From NCBI GenBank assembly GCA_016875925.1, contig VGOO01000005.1, positions 1 to 33,785 on the forward strand: a stretch of DNA of 33,785 nucleotides, given 5' to 3'. This document shows, in pieces, positions 17,079-28,432 of the stretch. A program made the position numbers and the translations under genes. The notes under the pieces were generated by a model. The model was not told the DNA's origin, did no database searches, and was given only the letters and a program-made list of their open reading frames with translations. How positions within the stretch are numbered: the first letter of the stretch is position 1; the number at the start of each line of letters is the position of its first letter. The DNA comes from Chloroflexota bacterium (GTDB lineage: Bacteria > Chloroflexota > Dehalococcoidia > GIF9 > UBA5629).

Positions 17079-18482
17079 GTGTCTAGTCCACATTTCCTGG
17101 ATATTTTCTTTTATCCAACGAGCGTGGCTGTTGTGGGTGCTTCCAGGAATCCGGAGAGCATTAATTACAGGCTGGTTGATAATCTGGTCAAGCTCGGATT
17201 CAAGGGCAAAATTTTTCCAGTCAATCCTAATACTGATGAGATTGTAGGGCTGAAGGCTTATGCAAGCCTTAGAGATATTGAGGCAGAAGTTGATTTGGTT
17301 GTTTCTGCTGTCCCTGCCCGCATGACTCTGGATGTTATGAAAGAATGCGTGGATAAGGGTGGGAAGGGCGTTGTAGTTGTCGCAGGTGGATTCTCGGATG
17401 CTGGCGAGCTAGGCAGAAGGGAACAGTTCGAGATGGGGCAGCTGCTGAAGGGCAATGGCATCAGGGCTGTGGGACCTAATGCGCTTAGTCCTATAAACTC
17501 TGCGAATAACTTGGTGATAAGTTTCATGCCCACTCGGAAGATAATTGCTGGAGGCGTCTCTCTTGTCTTCCAATCTGGCTTCTACGACCCCAGGCTGAAC
17601 TGGATTTTTTGTGATTTCCATCTTGGTGTCAACAAGCTCCTTGACTTGGGCAACAAGATGGACATAAACGAGGTGGATGCTCTGGAATATTTGGCTACTG
17701 ATGACAGCACGAAGGCGATAGCAATTCATATTGAGACTGTGAAGGGGGATGGAAAGCAGTTTATCCAGATTTTGAAGGATTCTACACGGCTTAAACCTGT
17801 GGTGGTTCTTAAATCGGGACGAACTGATGCTGGAGCTAAAGCTGCTGCTTCTCATACTGGTTCTATAGCTAGAGAGAGCGATATTGTGTTCGACGCTTTG
17901 CTGAAGCAATGTGGAGCCATTCGGGCGCATACCGTGGAGGAATTCTTTGATTTTGCCAAAGCTATTGGTTTTCTGGCTCCGCCTAAAGGTAACAAAATGG
18001 TAATAGCCTCTTTGTCTGGTGGAGAGGGTGTCTTAGCCGTTGATGCTGGTCAGCAGCACGGCTTTTCAATGGCTAAGCCCGGCAGCGATGCTCGTGCCAA
18101 GATGAAGGCCATTTTCCCGCCATGGGAAATACCTTTGAACCCATTTGACCTGGGGGTGTGTTCCTAATTTCACGGATGGGAGGGGGTATACCCCACCTTT
18201 TTTGAATCTATGAGTCAAGATACAGGTGTGGATTGCATTGTGATTGGCTTACCTCCTTTTGGGCTTGTGTCCAAGCCGGAAGATGCTTGCAAGCCTTTCC
18301 TTCTGAGCAAAGACGCGGGTATCCCAGTAGCAGTATGGAGGCCTGCACCGCACGAGTCTCTTGATGCCTTTATTGAAGCGCTGGAGGCAAATGGTGTTCC
18401 TGTTTATCCGTCTGCGGAGAGAGCCATTAAGGCGTTGTCCGTGGTCTACAGGTATTACAGCTGGCGACGTGCTGCTGGTTAG
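17079..18482 (+). pseudogene. ADP-forming acyl-CoA synthetase alpha-type (CoA-binding/succinyl-CoA ligase-like) protein interrupted by an in-frame TAA at 18165-18167
   Basis: ORFs 17079..18167 and 18210..18482 share a frame: ...IPLNPFDLGVCS*FHGWEGVYPTFFESMSQDTGVDCIVIGLPPFG.... CoA-binding N-terminus SVAVVGASRNPESI; phosphohistidine region AAASHTGSIA. Confidence 0.85.
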
Positions 18483-18523
18483 CGTTGCTGCCTTTTGATT
18501 TGGAGGCTGTGTTAGCCGTGGAA

Positions 18524-20230
18524 TCAACGCGGTGGTTGGTTCAGCAGGTCTTTTATTCTGGAAGTTGTTTTACCTACTGGTAAAAGCTGTGCCTGCTTTT
18601 GGTTACGCCATTTCACCTCTATGCTTTGATGTTGGAGAGTGCGAGGGCTGACGGTCAAACGCAGAGGGATACCCAGGAGGTCGGCATCGTTGAATTTAAC
18701 CCCTGGAGATTCCGCACGGTCATCGAAAAGCACCTCAAGGTTCTCTTGGATAAGGTCGTTGTACACTTTCTCTGCGGTATCGTTCACTTCGGCATTATCT
18801 GTTTGCAGTGAACAAAGGTAGATGTGATAGGGGGCGATAGACAGTGGCCAGATTATGCCCTTTTCGTCGTGGTTTTGCTCCACAGCGGCAGCCAGGAGTC
18901 TGCCTAAACCGATGCCGTAGCAGCCCATGATGATGGGGCGTGCAGTCCCATTTTGGTCCAGGAAGTTGGCGCCTAATTTTTCGCTGAGGAAGGTGCCAAG
19001 CTTGAATACATGGCCTACCTCGATGCCGTGTTGGGAGACTAGCTTTGCCTGGCACCTGGGACAGCTATCGCCAGGGTGAACAATGGCGATATCAGCCATC
19101 AGGTCAACCTGAAAGTCTCGAGGATAATTCATATTTTTGAGATGAGTATCTGGCTTGTTAGCTCCAGCGACGAAGTTAGTCCCCATAGTTATCGAGTCAT
19201 CTGCGATGACTTTGATTTCTTTTATGCCTATCGGCGATGCCGAGCCAGCCACTAGTCCGGCTGCTTTGACTTCTATATCTGTGGCTAAGCGCAGGTCGAT
19301 AGCTCTTAGAAGGTTCTTAAGTTTTACCTCATTAATGTCCAAATCTCCTCTTATGGCGGCAAATACCACCTGGCCATCTGCATAATAAAACACTGCTTTG
19401 AGTGTTTGGCTGGCGGGAATACCGACGTATTTGGCTACCTCTTCAATGGTCTTAATATTCGGGGTTGCTATCTCCTCGAGAGGTAGTGGCGTTGTGGATT
19501 CTGCTTTTGGCTTGGTCATTTGGGCCTTTTCCACATTGGCAGCATACCCACATTTTGGACAGCGGATTATTTCGTCCTCGCCGGTTTCGGCAACCAGCAT
19601 AAATTCGTGTGATTCTTTGCCGCCTATGGCACCGCTATCTGCCTCCACGACTACTGATGGCAATCCGCACCTGTTATAAACATTGGTATATGCTTGCAGC
19701 ATATCCTGATATGTTTGGTCCAGGCTGGCCTCATCAGCGTGAAAACTATACAGGTCTTTCATGAAGAACTCACGGACGCGCAGTAAACCTCCACGCGAGC
19801 GTGGCTCGTCGCGGAACTTGTTTTGTATTTGATAGAGTAGTAGTGGCAGGTCACGGTAGCTTTGCACGAAGCGACGGACGAGGTCGGTAATAACCTCCTC
19901 ATGCGTGGGGCCCAAGACCAGCACGTGTTCCTTGCGGTCTGTAACGGTGAACAATGTCTTGCCGAAGGAGGGGTATCTTTCTGATTGTTCCCAAAGTTCG
20001 AATGGCTGAAGGGTAGGCATCATCAATTCCTGTCCACCAGCCTTGTCCATTTCTTCCCTGATAATTTGCTCGATCTTCTTGAGGATGCGCCATCCCAGAG
20101 GCAAGTAGGAATATACCCCGGCAGCTACTTGTTGTACCATGCCTGCTCTGAGTAGTAACTGGTGGCTTATGCTATCAGCTTCTGACGGTTTCTCTTTCAG
20201 TGTCTTTCCGAAAAGCCTAGAAAAACGCAT
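18524..20230 (-). CDS. proS: Prolyl-tRNA synthetase (with internal editing insertion)
   Basis: MRFSRLFGKTLKEKPSEADSISHQLLLRAGMVQQVAAGVYSYLPLGWRILKKIEQIIREEMDKAGGQELMMP; ECKFRDEPR-type QNKFRDEPRSRGGLLRVREFFMKDLYSFH; GCYGIGLGRLLAAAVEQNHD. Confidence 0.97.
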   Translation of the reverse strand: MRFSRLFGKTLKEKPSEADSISHQLLLRAGMVQQVAAGVYSYLPLGWRILKKIEQIIREEMDKAGGQELMMPTLQPFELWEQSERYPSFGKTLFTVTDRKEHVLVLGPTHEEVITDLVRRFVQSYRDLPLLLYQIQNKFRDEPRSRGGLLRVREFFMKDLYSFHADEASLDQTYQDMLQAYTNVYNRCGLPSVVVEADSGAIGGKESHEFMLVAETGEDEIIRCPKCGYAANVEKAQMTKPKAESTTPLPLEEIATPNIKTIEEVAKYVGIPASQTLKAVFYYADGQVVFAAIRGDLDINEVKLKNLLRAIDLRLATDIEVKAAGLVAGSASPIGIKEIKVIADDSITMGTNFVAGANKPDTHLKNMNYPRDFQVDLMADIAIVHPGDSCPRCQAKLVSQHGIEVGHVFKLGTFLSEKLGANFLDQNGTARPIIMGCYGIGLGRLLAAAVEQNHDEKGIIWPLSIAPYHIYLCSLQTDNAEVNDTAEKVYNDLIQENLEVLFDDRAESPGVKFNDADLLGIPLRLTVSPRTLQHQSIEVKWRNQKQAQLLPVGKTTSRIKDLLNQPPR

Positions 20231-20277
20231 GTTCCTAACCTCTATTATCTATTATGTTCTATCTGGTAACTCTGTTG

Positions 20278-21327
20278 CTAAAGGCGTTCTATTTCAGCCA
20301 TTAAGGCTGACAGGAAGTTATCTTCGCCTGTTACCGTACCCACAACATTGCCTTTTCTAAAGAGGGCAGCTTTGCTTTTGCTGCAGGCAATGCCCACGTC
20401 GGCATCCTTAGCCTCGCCTGGGCCGTTGACTACACAGCCCATAACTGCAACTTTTATTGTCCTTTGAATACCTTTCATCTCTCGTTCTACGGATTCGGCC
20501 AGGCCAATGATGTCTATTTCTGAGCGACCACATCCTGGGCAACTTACCAGAATAGGGCCATGTTGGCGAATGTTCAGGCATTTTAGAATCTCGAAGGCTG
20601 CATCTATCTCTTCATTGGGATTAGCACTAAGGGAAACACGTATGGTGTCGCCTATTCCCTCGTATAGGAGTATGCCAATGCCTATAGCGCTGCGGACTAT
20701 GCCAGTTCTGGGAAGGCCGGCCTCGGTTATGCCGAGGTGCATGGGGTAAGGGATTTTTGAGGCCATTGACCTATAAGCCTGGATGGTAGCAGGTACATCG
20801 AAAGCCTTAAGTGAGATTTTTATCAAATTGAAGTCTAGACTTTCTAACAGCTTGATTTGTTCAAGCGCTGCATCTACCATGTGGTCAGCCACGGAATTGT
20901 ATTTTTTCTGAGCGAGTGGTAGGCTGCCGGCATTTATTCCGATGCGTATTGGCACCTGTCTCTCCTTGGCGGCTTTGACTACTTGAGCAATTTGCTTCTG
21001 GTTGCGTATGTTGCCAGGATTTAAGCGTAGCCCGTCAGTTCCAGATTTGAGTGCTGCTATGGCGAGGCGGTAATCAAAATGGATGTCGGCTATGATCGGG
21101 ATGGGGCTCTCTTTTTTTATGGCAGCAAGGGCGCTTGCAGCTTCTGCGTCTGGGATGGCTATTCTGATAATCTCGCAACCGCAGTTAGCCAACTCCTTGA
21201 TTTGTGTAGTTGTGGCATGTATGTCTCTCGTGTCAGTCTTGGTCATAGACTGGACCACGATGGGGGCATTACCACCTACTGTGACGCTCCCGATTCTAAT
21301 GGGTTTTGAATAACGGCGAACTATCAA
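20278..21327 (-). CDS. ispG: (E)-4-hydroxy-3-methylbut-2-enyl-diphosphate synthase (TTG start at 21325-21327 preferred over the track start)
   Basis: IVRRYSKPIRIGSVTVGGNAPIVVQSMTKTDTRD; CPGCGRSEID and NGPGEAKDADVGIA motifs. The TTG overlaps the rseP stop. Confidence 0.95.
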   Translation of the reverse strand: MIVRRYSKPIRIGSVTVGGNAPIVVQSMTKTDTRDIHATTTQIKELANCGCEIIRIAIPDAEAASALAAIKKESPIPIIADIHFDYRLAIAALKSGTDGLRLNPGNIRNQKQIAQVVKAAKERQVPIRIGINAGSLPLAQKKYNSVADHMVDAALEQIKLLESLDFNLIKISLKAFDVPATIQAYRSMASKIPYPMHLGITEAGLPRTGIVRSAIGIGILLYEGIGDTIRVSLSANPNEEIDAAFEILKCLNIRQHGPILVSCPGCGRSEIDIIGLAESVEREMKGIQRTIKVAVMGCVVNGPGEAKDADVGIACSKSKAALFRKGNVVGTVTGEDNFLSALMAEIERL

Positions 21328-22394
21328 GGTACCAAGTTTTCCCCCTGAATGATGCGCATTATGTCGAAATAGCTTATAGCCACAATCAGGAGAATCAACG
21401 TGATTAAGCCAATCAGGTGCACGAGACCCTCTTTCTTTGGTGATATCCTTTTTCCGTGTCTGATCCATTCTATGAATAGGAAAACGAGTCTGCCTCCGTC
21501 TAGTCCGGGGAAGGGGAATAGGTTGATTACCGCCAAATTTATGCTGATGAGAGCAGCGAATGCCAATAGCGGACTGATACCACCTTTTGCTACTTCTCCG
21601 GTGATAGTAGCAATCCCTACTGGCCCAGTCAATTGAGGAGCCGTCTGTCTGACGAACCAGCTTGTCACTTCATTCCGGAAGAGAACAAGGATCTCCCAGC
21701 AATGGCGTATGCCCAGCGGGAGTGCTTCCCAAGCTGGATAGGACTCCCTGATTTTGGTGCTTTCCATCCCAGTGATGGCGATGCCAATAGCTCCTTGGCC
21801 TGCTGGTGGATTCCATCGTGGTTTTACTGCTATTACTTTTAAGCTCTGGTCTTGTTTTTGGATTAATATATTTACTTCTGAGCCGAGATTTAGATGGATG
21901 AGATAGCTGACGTCGGCTCGGTTGATAACCTTGCGGTTGTTTATCTTGAGAACAGTATCTCCCGGCTCGATCCCTGCAATTTGCGCCGGTGAGCCGGTGG
22001 CTACGTCTTTTATTAGTACTTTTTCTTGCATAATATCGTGAGGGATCAGATAGCTCATGGTGAGCAGGAATATCGGCAGGATGATGTTCATGAGAGAACC
22101 TGCGGTAAGGACGAGGAATCTCACGGGAATGCTTTTGCTGGCCAAGCTGCCTGGTGTCGAGGGGTCTTCTTCACCCACAAGCTTGGTGAAGCCACCTAAA
22201 GGAATTGCATTAAGAGAATACACGGTCTCACCCCTCTTGAAGCTGAAGAGTTTTGGGGGGAAACCGATGCCAAATTCTTCCACCTTCACACGGGCCATCT
22301 TAGCTGTTATAAAGTGACCGAACTCGTGCGCAAACACGAGCGCCAGCAGTATGCCTAGGAAACTTACTATGGATATAATTGCTGTTATCAACAT
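21324..22394 (-). CDS. rseP: RseP-type site-2 zinc metalloprotease with PDZ domain
   Basis: MLITAIISIVSFLGILLALVFAHEFGHFITAKMARVKVEEFGIGFPPKLF; PDZ VLIKDVATGSPAQIAGIEPGDTVLKINN; NLFPFPGLDGGRLVF. Start set at the internal ATG (22392-22394). Confidence 0.93.
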   Translation of the reverse strand: MLITAIISIVSFLGILLALVFAHEFGHFITAKMARVKVEEFGIGFPPKLFSFKRGETVYSLNAIPLGGFTKLVGEEDPSTPGSLASKSIPVRFLVLTAGSLMNIILPIFLLTMSYLIPHDIMQEKVLIKDVATGSPAQIAGIEPGDTVLKINNRKVINRADVSYLIHLNLGSEVNILIQKQDQSLKVIAVKPRWNPPAGQGAIGIAITGMESTKIRESYPAWEALPLGIRHCWEILVLFRNEVTSWFVRQTAPQLTGPVGIATITGEVAKGGISPLLAFAALISINLAVINLFPFPGLDGGRLVFLFIEWIRHGKRISPKKEGLVHLIGLITLILLIVAISYFDIMRIIQGENLVP

Positions 22395-23515
22395 GTGATG
22401 TTCCTTTTGGCTATATCTTTCGCGGTTTGTCTTGCCCAAGCGTCGGCTGCTAGTATTTCCTCCAAAGATGGATTGGCAACAGGATGGTGCAGGGCAATGG
22501 TCTGGGCAATTACTTCAGCAATGTCTGTAAACCTTGCTTTTCCTGCGAGGAAGAGATGTACGGCAACCTCGTCAGCGGCTGATAGTACAGCAGGGTAGGT
22601 GCCACCATCTTTACCGGCTTGCAGTGCTAGTTTCAGACAGGGGAATTGGCCTGGGTCAGCAGGCTCGAAGGTGAGGGCTTTTACTTTAGTTAGGTCAAGG
22701 TGTGGCAGGTGTGGGTTTGGCAGTCGCTCAGGATAGGACAAGGCATATTGGATTGGCAGCCGCATGTCAGGGAGGCTCAGTTGGGCCTTGGTTGAACCAT
22801 CGGTAAATTCTACAAAAGAGTGGACAATGCTCTGCCTGTGGATTATGATTTCTATGTGGTCAAATGGAATTGAGAAAAGCCAGTGCGCTTCTATGGCCTC
22901 AAGTCCTTTGTTCATAAGTGTTGCTGAATCTATGGTTACCTTCTTTCCCATCTTCCACGTGGGGTGACTCAGTGCTTCTTCTGGAATTACTTTTGTTAGT
23001 TGCTCTGGTGGTTGGCCATAGAAAGGTCCGCCTGAGGCAGTGAGTATTATCCTGGCAGGTTGCGATTGTTCACCGTGTAGGCATTGCCAAATGGCACTGT
23101 GTTCGCTATCTATGGGCAGAATTTGAGCTCCATATTGTTTAGCTTCAGAGGTAATAATTTCCCCTGCTAATACTAGCACCTCTTTGTTGGCTAGAGCAAT
23201 TCGTTTACCTGCCCTGATGGCTGCCAGTGTTGGCTTTAGTCCCGCTTTGCCCGATGTAGCTATTACAACCAGGTCGATATCAGGATGTGCGGCGATTTCC
23301 TCCATAGATATTGATTCTGCTGGGCTGTGGGTGTCAAGGGCTTTGGCGGAATAAACCATTTTTGGTTGGAACTGTGCTACCTGCTTGGCCAAGAGGTCGG
23401 AATTGTCTCCACCTGCCACTGCAGCTATTCTGAATCTGTCAGGGAACGCACCTATAACGTCAAGCGTCTGCTGACCTATGGAGCCTGTGGAGCCCAGTAT
23501 GGCTATTCTTTTCAT
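22388..23515 (-). CDS. dxr: 1-deoxy-D-xylulose 5-phosphate reductoisomerase
   Basis: MKRIAILGSTGSIGQQTLDVI; ALANKEVLVLAGE; ILPIDSEHSAIWQCL; TASGGPF; MNKGLEAIEAHWLF. Confidence 0.97.
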   Translation of the reverse strand: MKRIAILGSTGSIGQQTLDVIGAFPDRFRIAAVAGGDNSDLLAKQVAQFQPKMVYSAKALDTHSPAESISMEEIAAHPDIDLVVIATSGKAGLKPTLAAIRAGKRIALANKEVLVLAGEIITSEAKQYGAQILPIDSEHSAIWQCLHGEQSQPARIILTASGGPFYGQPPEQLTKVIPEEALSHPTWKMGKKVTIDSATLMNKGLEAIEAHWLFSIPFDHIEIIIHRQSIVHSFVEFTDGSTKAQLSLPDMRLPIQYALSYPERLPNPHLPHLDLTKVKALTFEPADPGQFPCLKLALQAGKDGGTYPAVLSAADEVAVHLFLAGKARFTDIAEVIAQTIALHHPVANPSLEEILAADAWARQTAKDIAKRNITC

Positions 23516-24318
23516 GTTGTCGCCAGAAGTTGGTTGAGAAGTATGTGATAATAGATGATAATGCCTGTGAATATCATGCTATCTGCACGGTCGAGGATAC
23601 CGCCATGTCCCGGCAGTATTTTGCTGGCATCTTTGGTTCCGATGTTGCGTTTGAGCAATGACCCGACTAAGTCTCCAAGCTGTGCTACTATGCTTAATAT
23701 GATACTTAGCAGGATTATTTGCCAGAGGCTACTCGGTATACCGAATAGGATGCCAAGAAACCATGCAGCGATGACAGAGCCTGCGAGACCGCCTATTGCA
23801 CCCTCCCATGTTTTCGCTGGGCTTATTGCTGGAGCTAAAGTGTGCTTGCCCCATGTTTTGCCAACGATGTAGGCGGCAGTATCATTGGCAAAGGTAACAA
23901 GCATGCCCCAGAAAACCCATTCCCTGCCGAATTCCAGACCTCTGATATGTATCCAGTAGCTCAGCATCCAACCGATGTAGAAGACACCCGCTAATGTCCA
24001 TGCCCAACTGTTGAAGGCTTGTTCGCGGGGTGACCGGAATATCAACCAAATCAGGGAGATGGCTATGCCGAGGGTGATTATGGAGGGGATTGCTAATTCA
24101 TATGTGCAGTGGGAACAAATTAGGATAAGCACTATCCAGACCAGGCCGAAATAGATAAGGGGTCGCGTATTTATGTTTGATGCCATTCGGTAGAATTCGA
24201 AGCCTCCGAGTACGGCGACGGCAATCATGAAAAGGGTGAACCACAATCCGCCGAACCATATTGCTGCTATGATGATGGGTAGGCCAACGGCAGCAGTGAA
24301 AAGCCTTTGCCTGAGCAT
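23512..24318 (-). CDS. cdsA: Phosphatidate cytidylyltransferase
   Basis: Polytopic membrane protein with SPAKTWEGAIGGLAGS and GDLVGSLLKRNIGTKDASKILPGHGGILDRADSMIF signature. Confidence 0.95.
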   Translation of the reverse strand: MLRQRLFTAAVGLPIIIAAIWFGGLWFTLFMIAVAVLGGFEFYRMASNINTRPLIYFGLVWIVLILICSHCTYELAIPSIITLGIAISLIWLIFRSPREQAFNSWAWTLAGVFYIGWMLSYWIHIRGLEFGREWVFWGMLVTFANDTAAYIVGKTWGKHTLAPAISPAKTWEGAIGGLAGSVIAAWFLGILFGIPSSLWQIILLSIILSIVAQLGDLVGSLLKRNIGTKDASKILPGHGGILDRADSMIFTGIIIYYHILLNQLLATT

Positions 24319-24467
24319 GCTTATTCCTCAGGCTCCGCGTATGGAGCATTGAGTATTAAAATCGGATGAATTGTGTTGTGGCAAGGTCTCTTGCATTTAG
24401 GAGTGTCAATGCGTTGGATGCGGTTAATTGTACTTGTCTTGGACAGGTAATGATGTTGGAGGAGTTA

Positions 24468-26277
<1,810 letters not shown>

Positions 26278-26319
26278 AGCCTGACCTCCTTATTGACCAG
26301 GGCAGAGCCAAATGCTTGC

Positions 26320-27105
26320 TTAGGATGCTTCATCAGGTGCGAATGTATGCGATTCCATGAGATCGGCAGTCTTGCTTTCGGCGGAAGAGAGCTGTGCCAT
26401 TCCTGATTCTCCAGCCTCTCTGAGCATTTTGCCCTCTAAGACGGCATCAGCTATCTTGCCGCACATCAACTTGATTGCCTTGATAGCGTCATCGTTGGCT
26501 GCAATGACATAGTCAATGCCGTTGGGATTACAATTTGTGTCGACGATGGCGATTACAGGTATGCCTACCTTCTTGGCTTCTGCAAGGGCTATTTTTTCTT
26601 TAGTTGGGTCAATGAGGAATAAGGCCCCGGGCAGAGTGGTCATTTCTTTGAAACCACCCAAAAGTCTGTTAAGTCGTGCTATTCCCTTTTCGACCTTCAA
26701 CCTCTCTTTTTTAGGCAGGTAGTCAAGTTCGCCTCGCGAATTCTTGTCTTCGAGACGAACCAGATAGTCTATTCTGGATTGGATAGTGGCGAAATTAGTG
26801 AGCATTCCTCCCAGCCATCTCTGATTGACATAATACATACCACAGCGTTTGGCTTCCTCTTCGATTACTTCCTGGGCTTGCTTCTTGGTACCTACGAAGA
26901 GGAATGCCTCGCCCCTGGAGACTAGCTCTTTCACAAAGTTGCAGGCCTTCTCCACTTGGGTCACTGTCTGTTCCAAGTCTATGATATGTATACCATTGCG
27001 CTGAGTGAAGATATAATTCTTCATCCGGGGGTGCCAGTGTCCAGTGAGGTGGCCAAAATGAGCTCCAGCCTCTAGGAGCTGTTTAACTGAGATAGGTTCT
27101 GACAA
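26320..27105 (-). CDS. rpsB: 30S ribosomal protein S2 (TTG start preferred over the track start at 27153)
   Basis: [53 protein letters not shown] (minus strand; 27113-27118) lies about 7 nt before TTG 27103-27105. Confidence 0.95.
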   Translation of the reverse strand: MSEPISVKQLLEAGAHFGHLTGHWHPRMKNYIFTQRNGIHIIDLEQTVTQVEKACNFVKELVSRGEAFLFVGTKKQAQEVIEEEAKRCGMYYVNQRWLGGMLTNFATIQSRIDYLVRLEDKNSRGELDYLPKKERLKVEKGIARLNRLLGGFKEMTTLPGALFLIDPTKEKIALAEAKKVGIPVIAIVDTNCNPNGIDYVIAANDDAIKAIKLMCGKIADAVLEGKMLREAGESGMAQLSSAESKTADLMESHTFAPDEAS

Positions 27106-27153
27106 GTTCAAACCTCCTGATTCTAAACGCCTCACACTGCGAAAGTCGCACAT

Positions 27154-27179
27154 CAGTATAGCATAGTGAAGCTATACTG
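27154..27179. repeat. Perfect 9-bp inverted repeat in the rpsB/xer divergent intergenic region
   Basis: CAGTATAGC (27154-27162), 8-nt spacer, GCTATACTG (27171-27179). Confidence 0.8.
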
Positions 27180-27244
27180 GCAATTTGTTGTATGTATTAT
27201 AATATCATTATCGACGTTATGCTAAAATATGCGGGGCATTTGGG

Positions 27245-28105
27245 ATGGAAGAACAAATCCAGTCTTTTCTCACCTATCTGATGAATGAGAAAAGATACTC
27301 CGCAAACACTTTGGCATCGTATAGTAGCGACCTACGGCAGCTCTGTGCGTATGCAGCGTCACAGAGCAAAGCTAGAGGCGATACTGCTTCTGTCGGAGCC
27401 GAGCTTAATACTGAGACCCTAGCAGGATATATGCGCAACCTTAGAGAGCGAAGGTACACCCTATCTACAGTAGCACGTAAGGTGGCTGCAGCCAAATCAT
27501 TTCTCAGGTTCCTGGCAGAGACGGGCAAGTTAAGCAATGACTTGAGTTCGCAATTGGCTTCACCACATGTTAACAAATCGGCGCCTAGGCCATTATCTAT
27601 CTCAGAGGTGCGCCGTCTGCTGGCAGAACCGGGCAAGGCCAATGCATTCGAGAGTAAAAGAGACAAAGCTATGCTAGAACTGCTCTATGCTACTGGTCTC
27701 AGGGCCAGCGAGATGGTTGGATTGAATGTGAAGGATGTCGATGTGCGAAGTAGTAAAGTACTCTGTTTCAATCGCAACGCTAAGGCGCGCGTTATCCCTC
27801 TTGAGCAGCGTATTGTTCAGTTATTAAGAGAATACATTGCTGGGGCTCGCCCCCAATTGGTAAAAAGTGAGGAAGAGGATGCCTTATTCGTCAATCACAG
27901 AGGCGAACGGTTAACGCGTCAGGGTTTCTGGAAGATCATTCAGGGTTATGCTGACAAGATTGGACTCAAGAATGCTGTCACGCCACGTACACTGCGCCAC
28001 AGTTTTGCGGTACACAGGCTAAAAGGCGGTACAGATTTACAGTCTGTACAGCAATTGCTGGGGCATGCGCACATCTCAACTACACGTGTTTATAAGCAGG
28101 CATAA
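27245..28105 (+). CDS. Tyrosine recombinase of the XerC/XerD family
   Basis: SAM-like N-terminus plus catalytic motifs LLYATGLRASEMVGL, TLRHSFAVHRLKGG, LLGHAHISTTRVY. Confidence 0.92.
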   Translation: MEEQIQSFLTYLMNEKRYSANTLASYSSDLRQLCAYAASQSKARGDTASVGAELNTETLAGYMRNLRERRYTLSTVARKVAAAKSFLRFLAETGKLSNDLSSQLASPHVNKSAPRPLSISEVRRLLAEPGKANAFESKRDKAMLELLYATGLRASEMVGLNVKDVDVRSSKVLCFNRNAKARVIPLEQRIVQLLREYIAGARPQLVKSEEEDALFVNHRGERLTRQGFWKIIQGYADKIGLKNAVTPRTLRHSFAVHRLKGGTDLQSVQQLLGHAHISTTRVYKQA

Positions 28106-28153
28106 ATACGGTTCTGAATAATGGGTATTCTAACTGTAGGCTGGAGTTAAGAA

Positions 28154-28411
28154 ATGTCAAAGAAATCCAAGCGAGCCAGAGCTAGACAAAGGCACCTTGA
28201 TCGACGGTTGCCACCGAGTACCGGTTTGACAACGGCGCATACTTCTACAACTACCATGCAGGACTCTAAAGCATTGACATCATCTGAGGAATCACCATAC
28301 GTTGCATTATCTTCTCGATACCGGTATGTATTACCCGAGCTAAGGATCATTGGAATCATCAGTGGCGTTCTATTTTTCATCCTGATCATATTGTCTTTCG
28401 TCTTGAGATAA
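28154..28411 (+). CDS. Small protein with basic N-terminus and a single C-terminal transmembrane helix
   Basis: MSKKSKRARARQRHLDRR... and C-terminal IIGIISGVLFFILIILSFVLR; independent reading frame between xer and pcm. Confidence 0.65.
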   Translation: MSKKSKRARARQRHLDRRLPPSTGLTTAHTSTTTMQDSKALTSSEESPYVALSSRYRYVLPELRIIGIISGVLFFILIILSFVLR

Positions 28412-28432
28412 AATCTCATAGGTGACACGTGC

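Noticed and set aside
17409-17930. 173-aa minus-strand ORF opposite the acyl-CoA synthetase
   Set aside because: Shadow ORF; the plus strand carries conserved CoA-ligase motifs.
18165-18167. Recoding of the TAA in the acyl-CoA synthetase
   Set aside because: UAA is not a selenocysteine or pyrrolysine codon and no readthrough signal is apparent; mutation or sequencing error is more likely.
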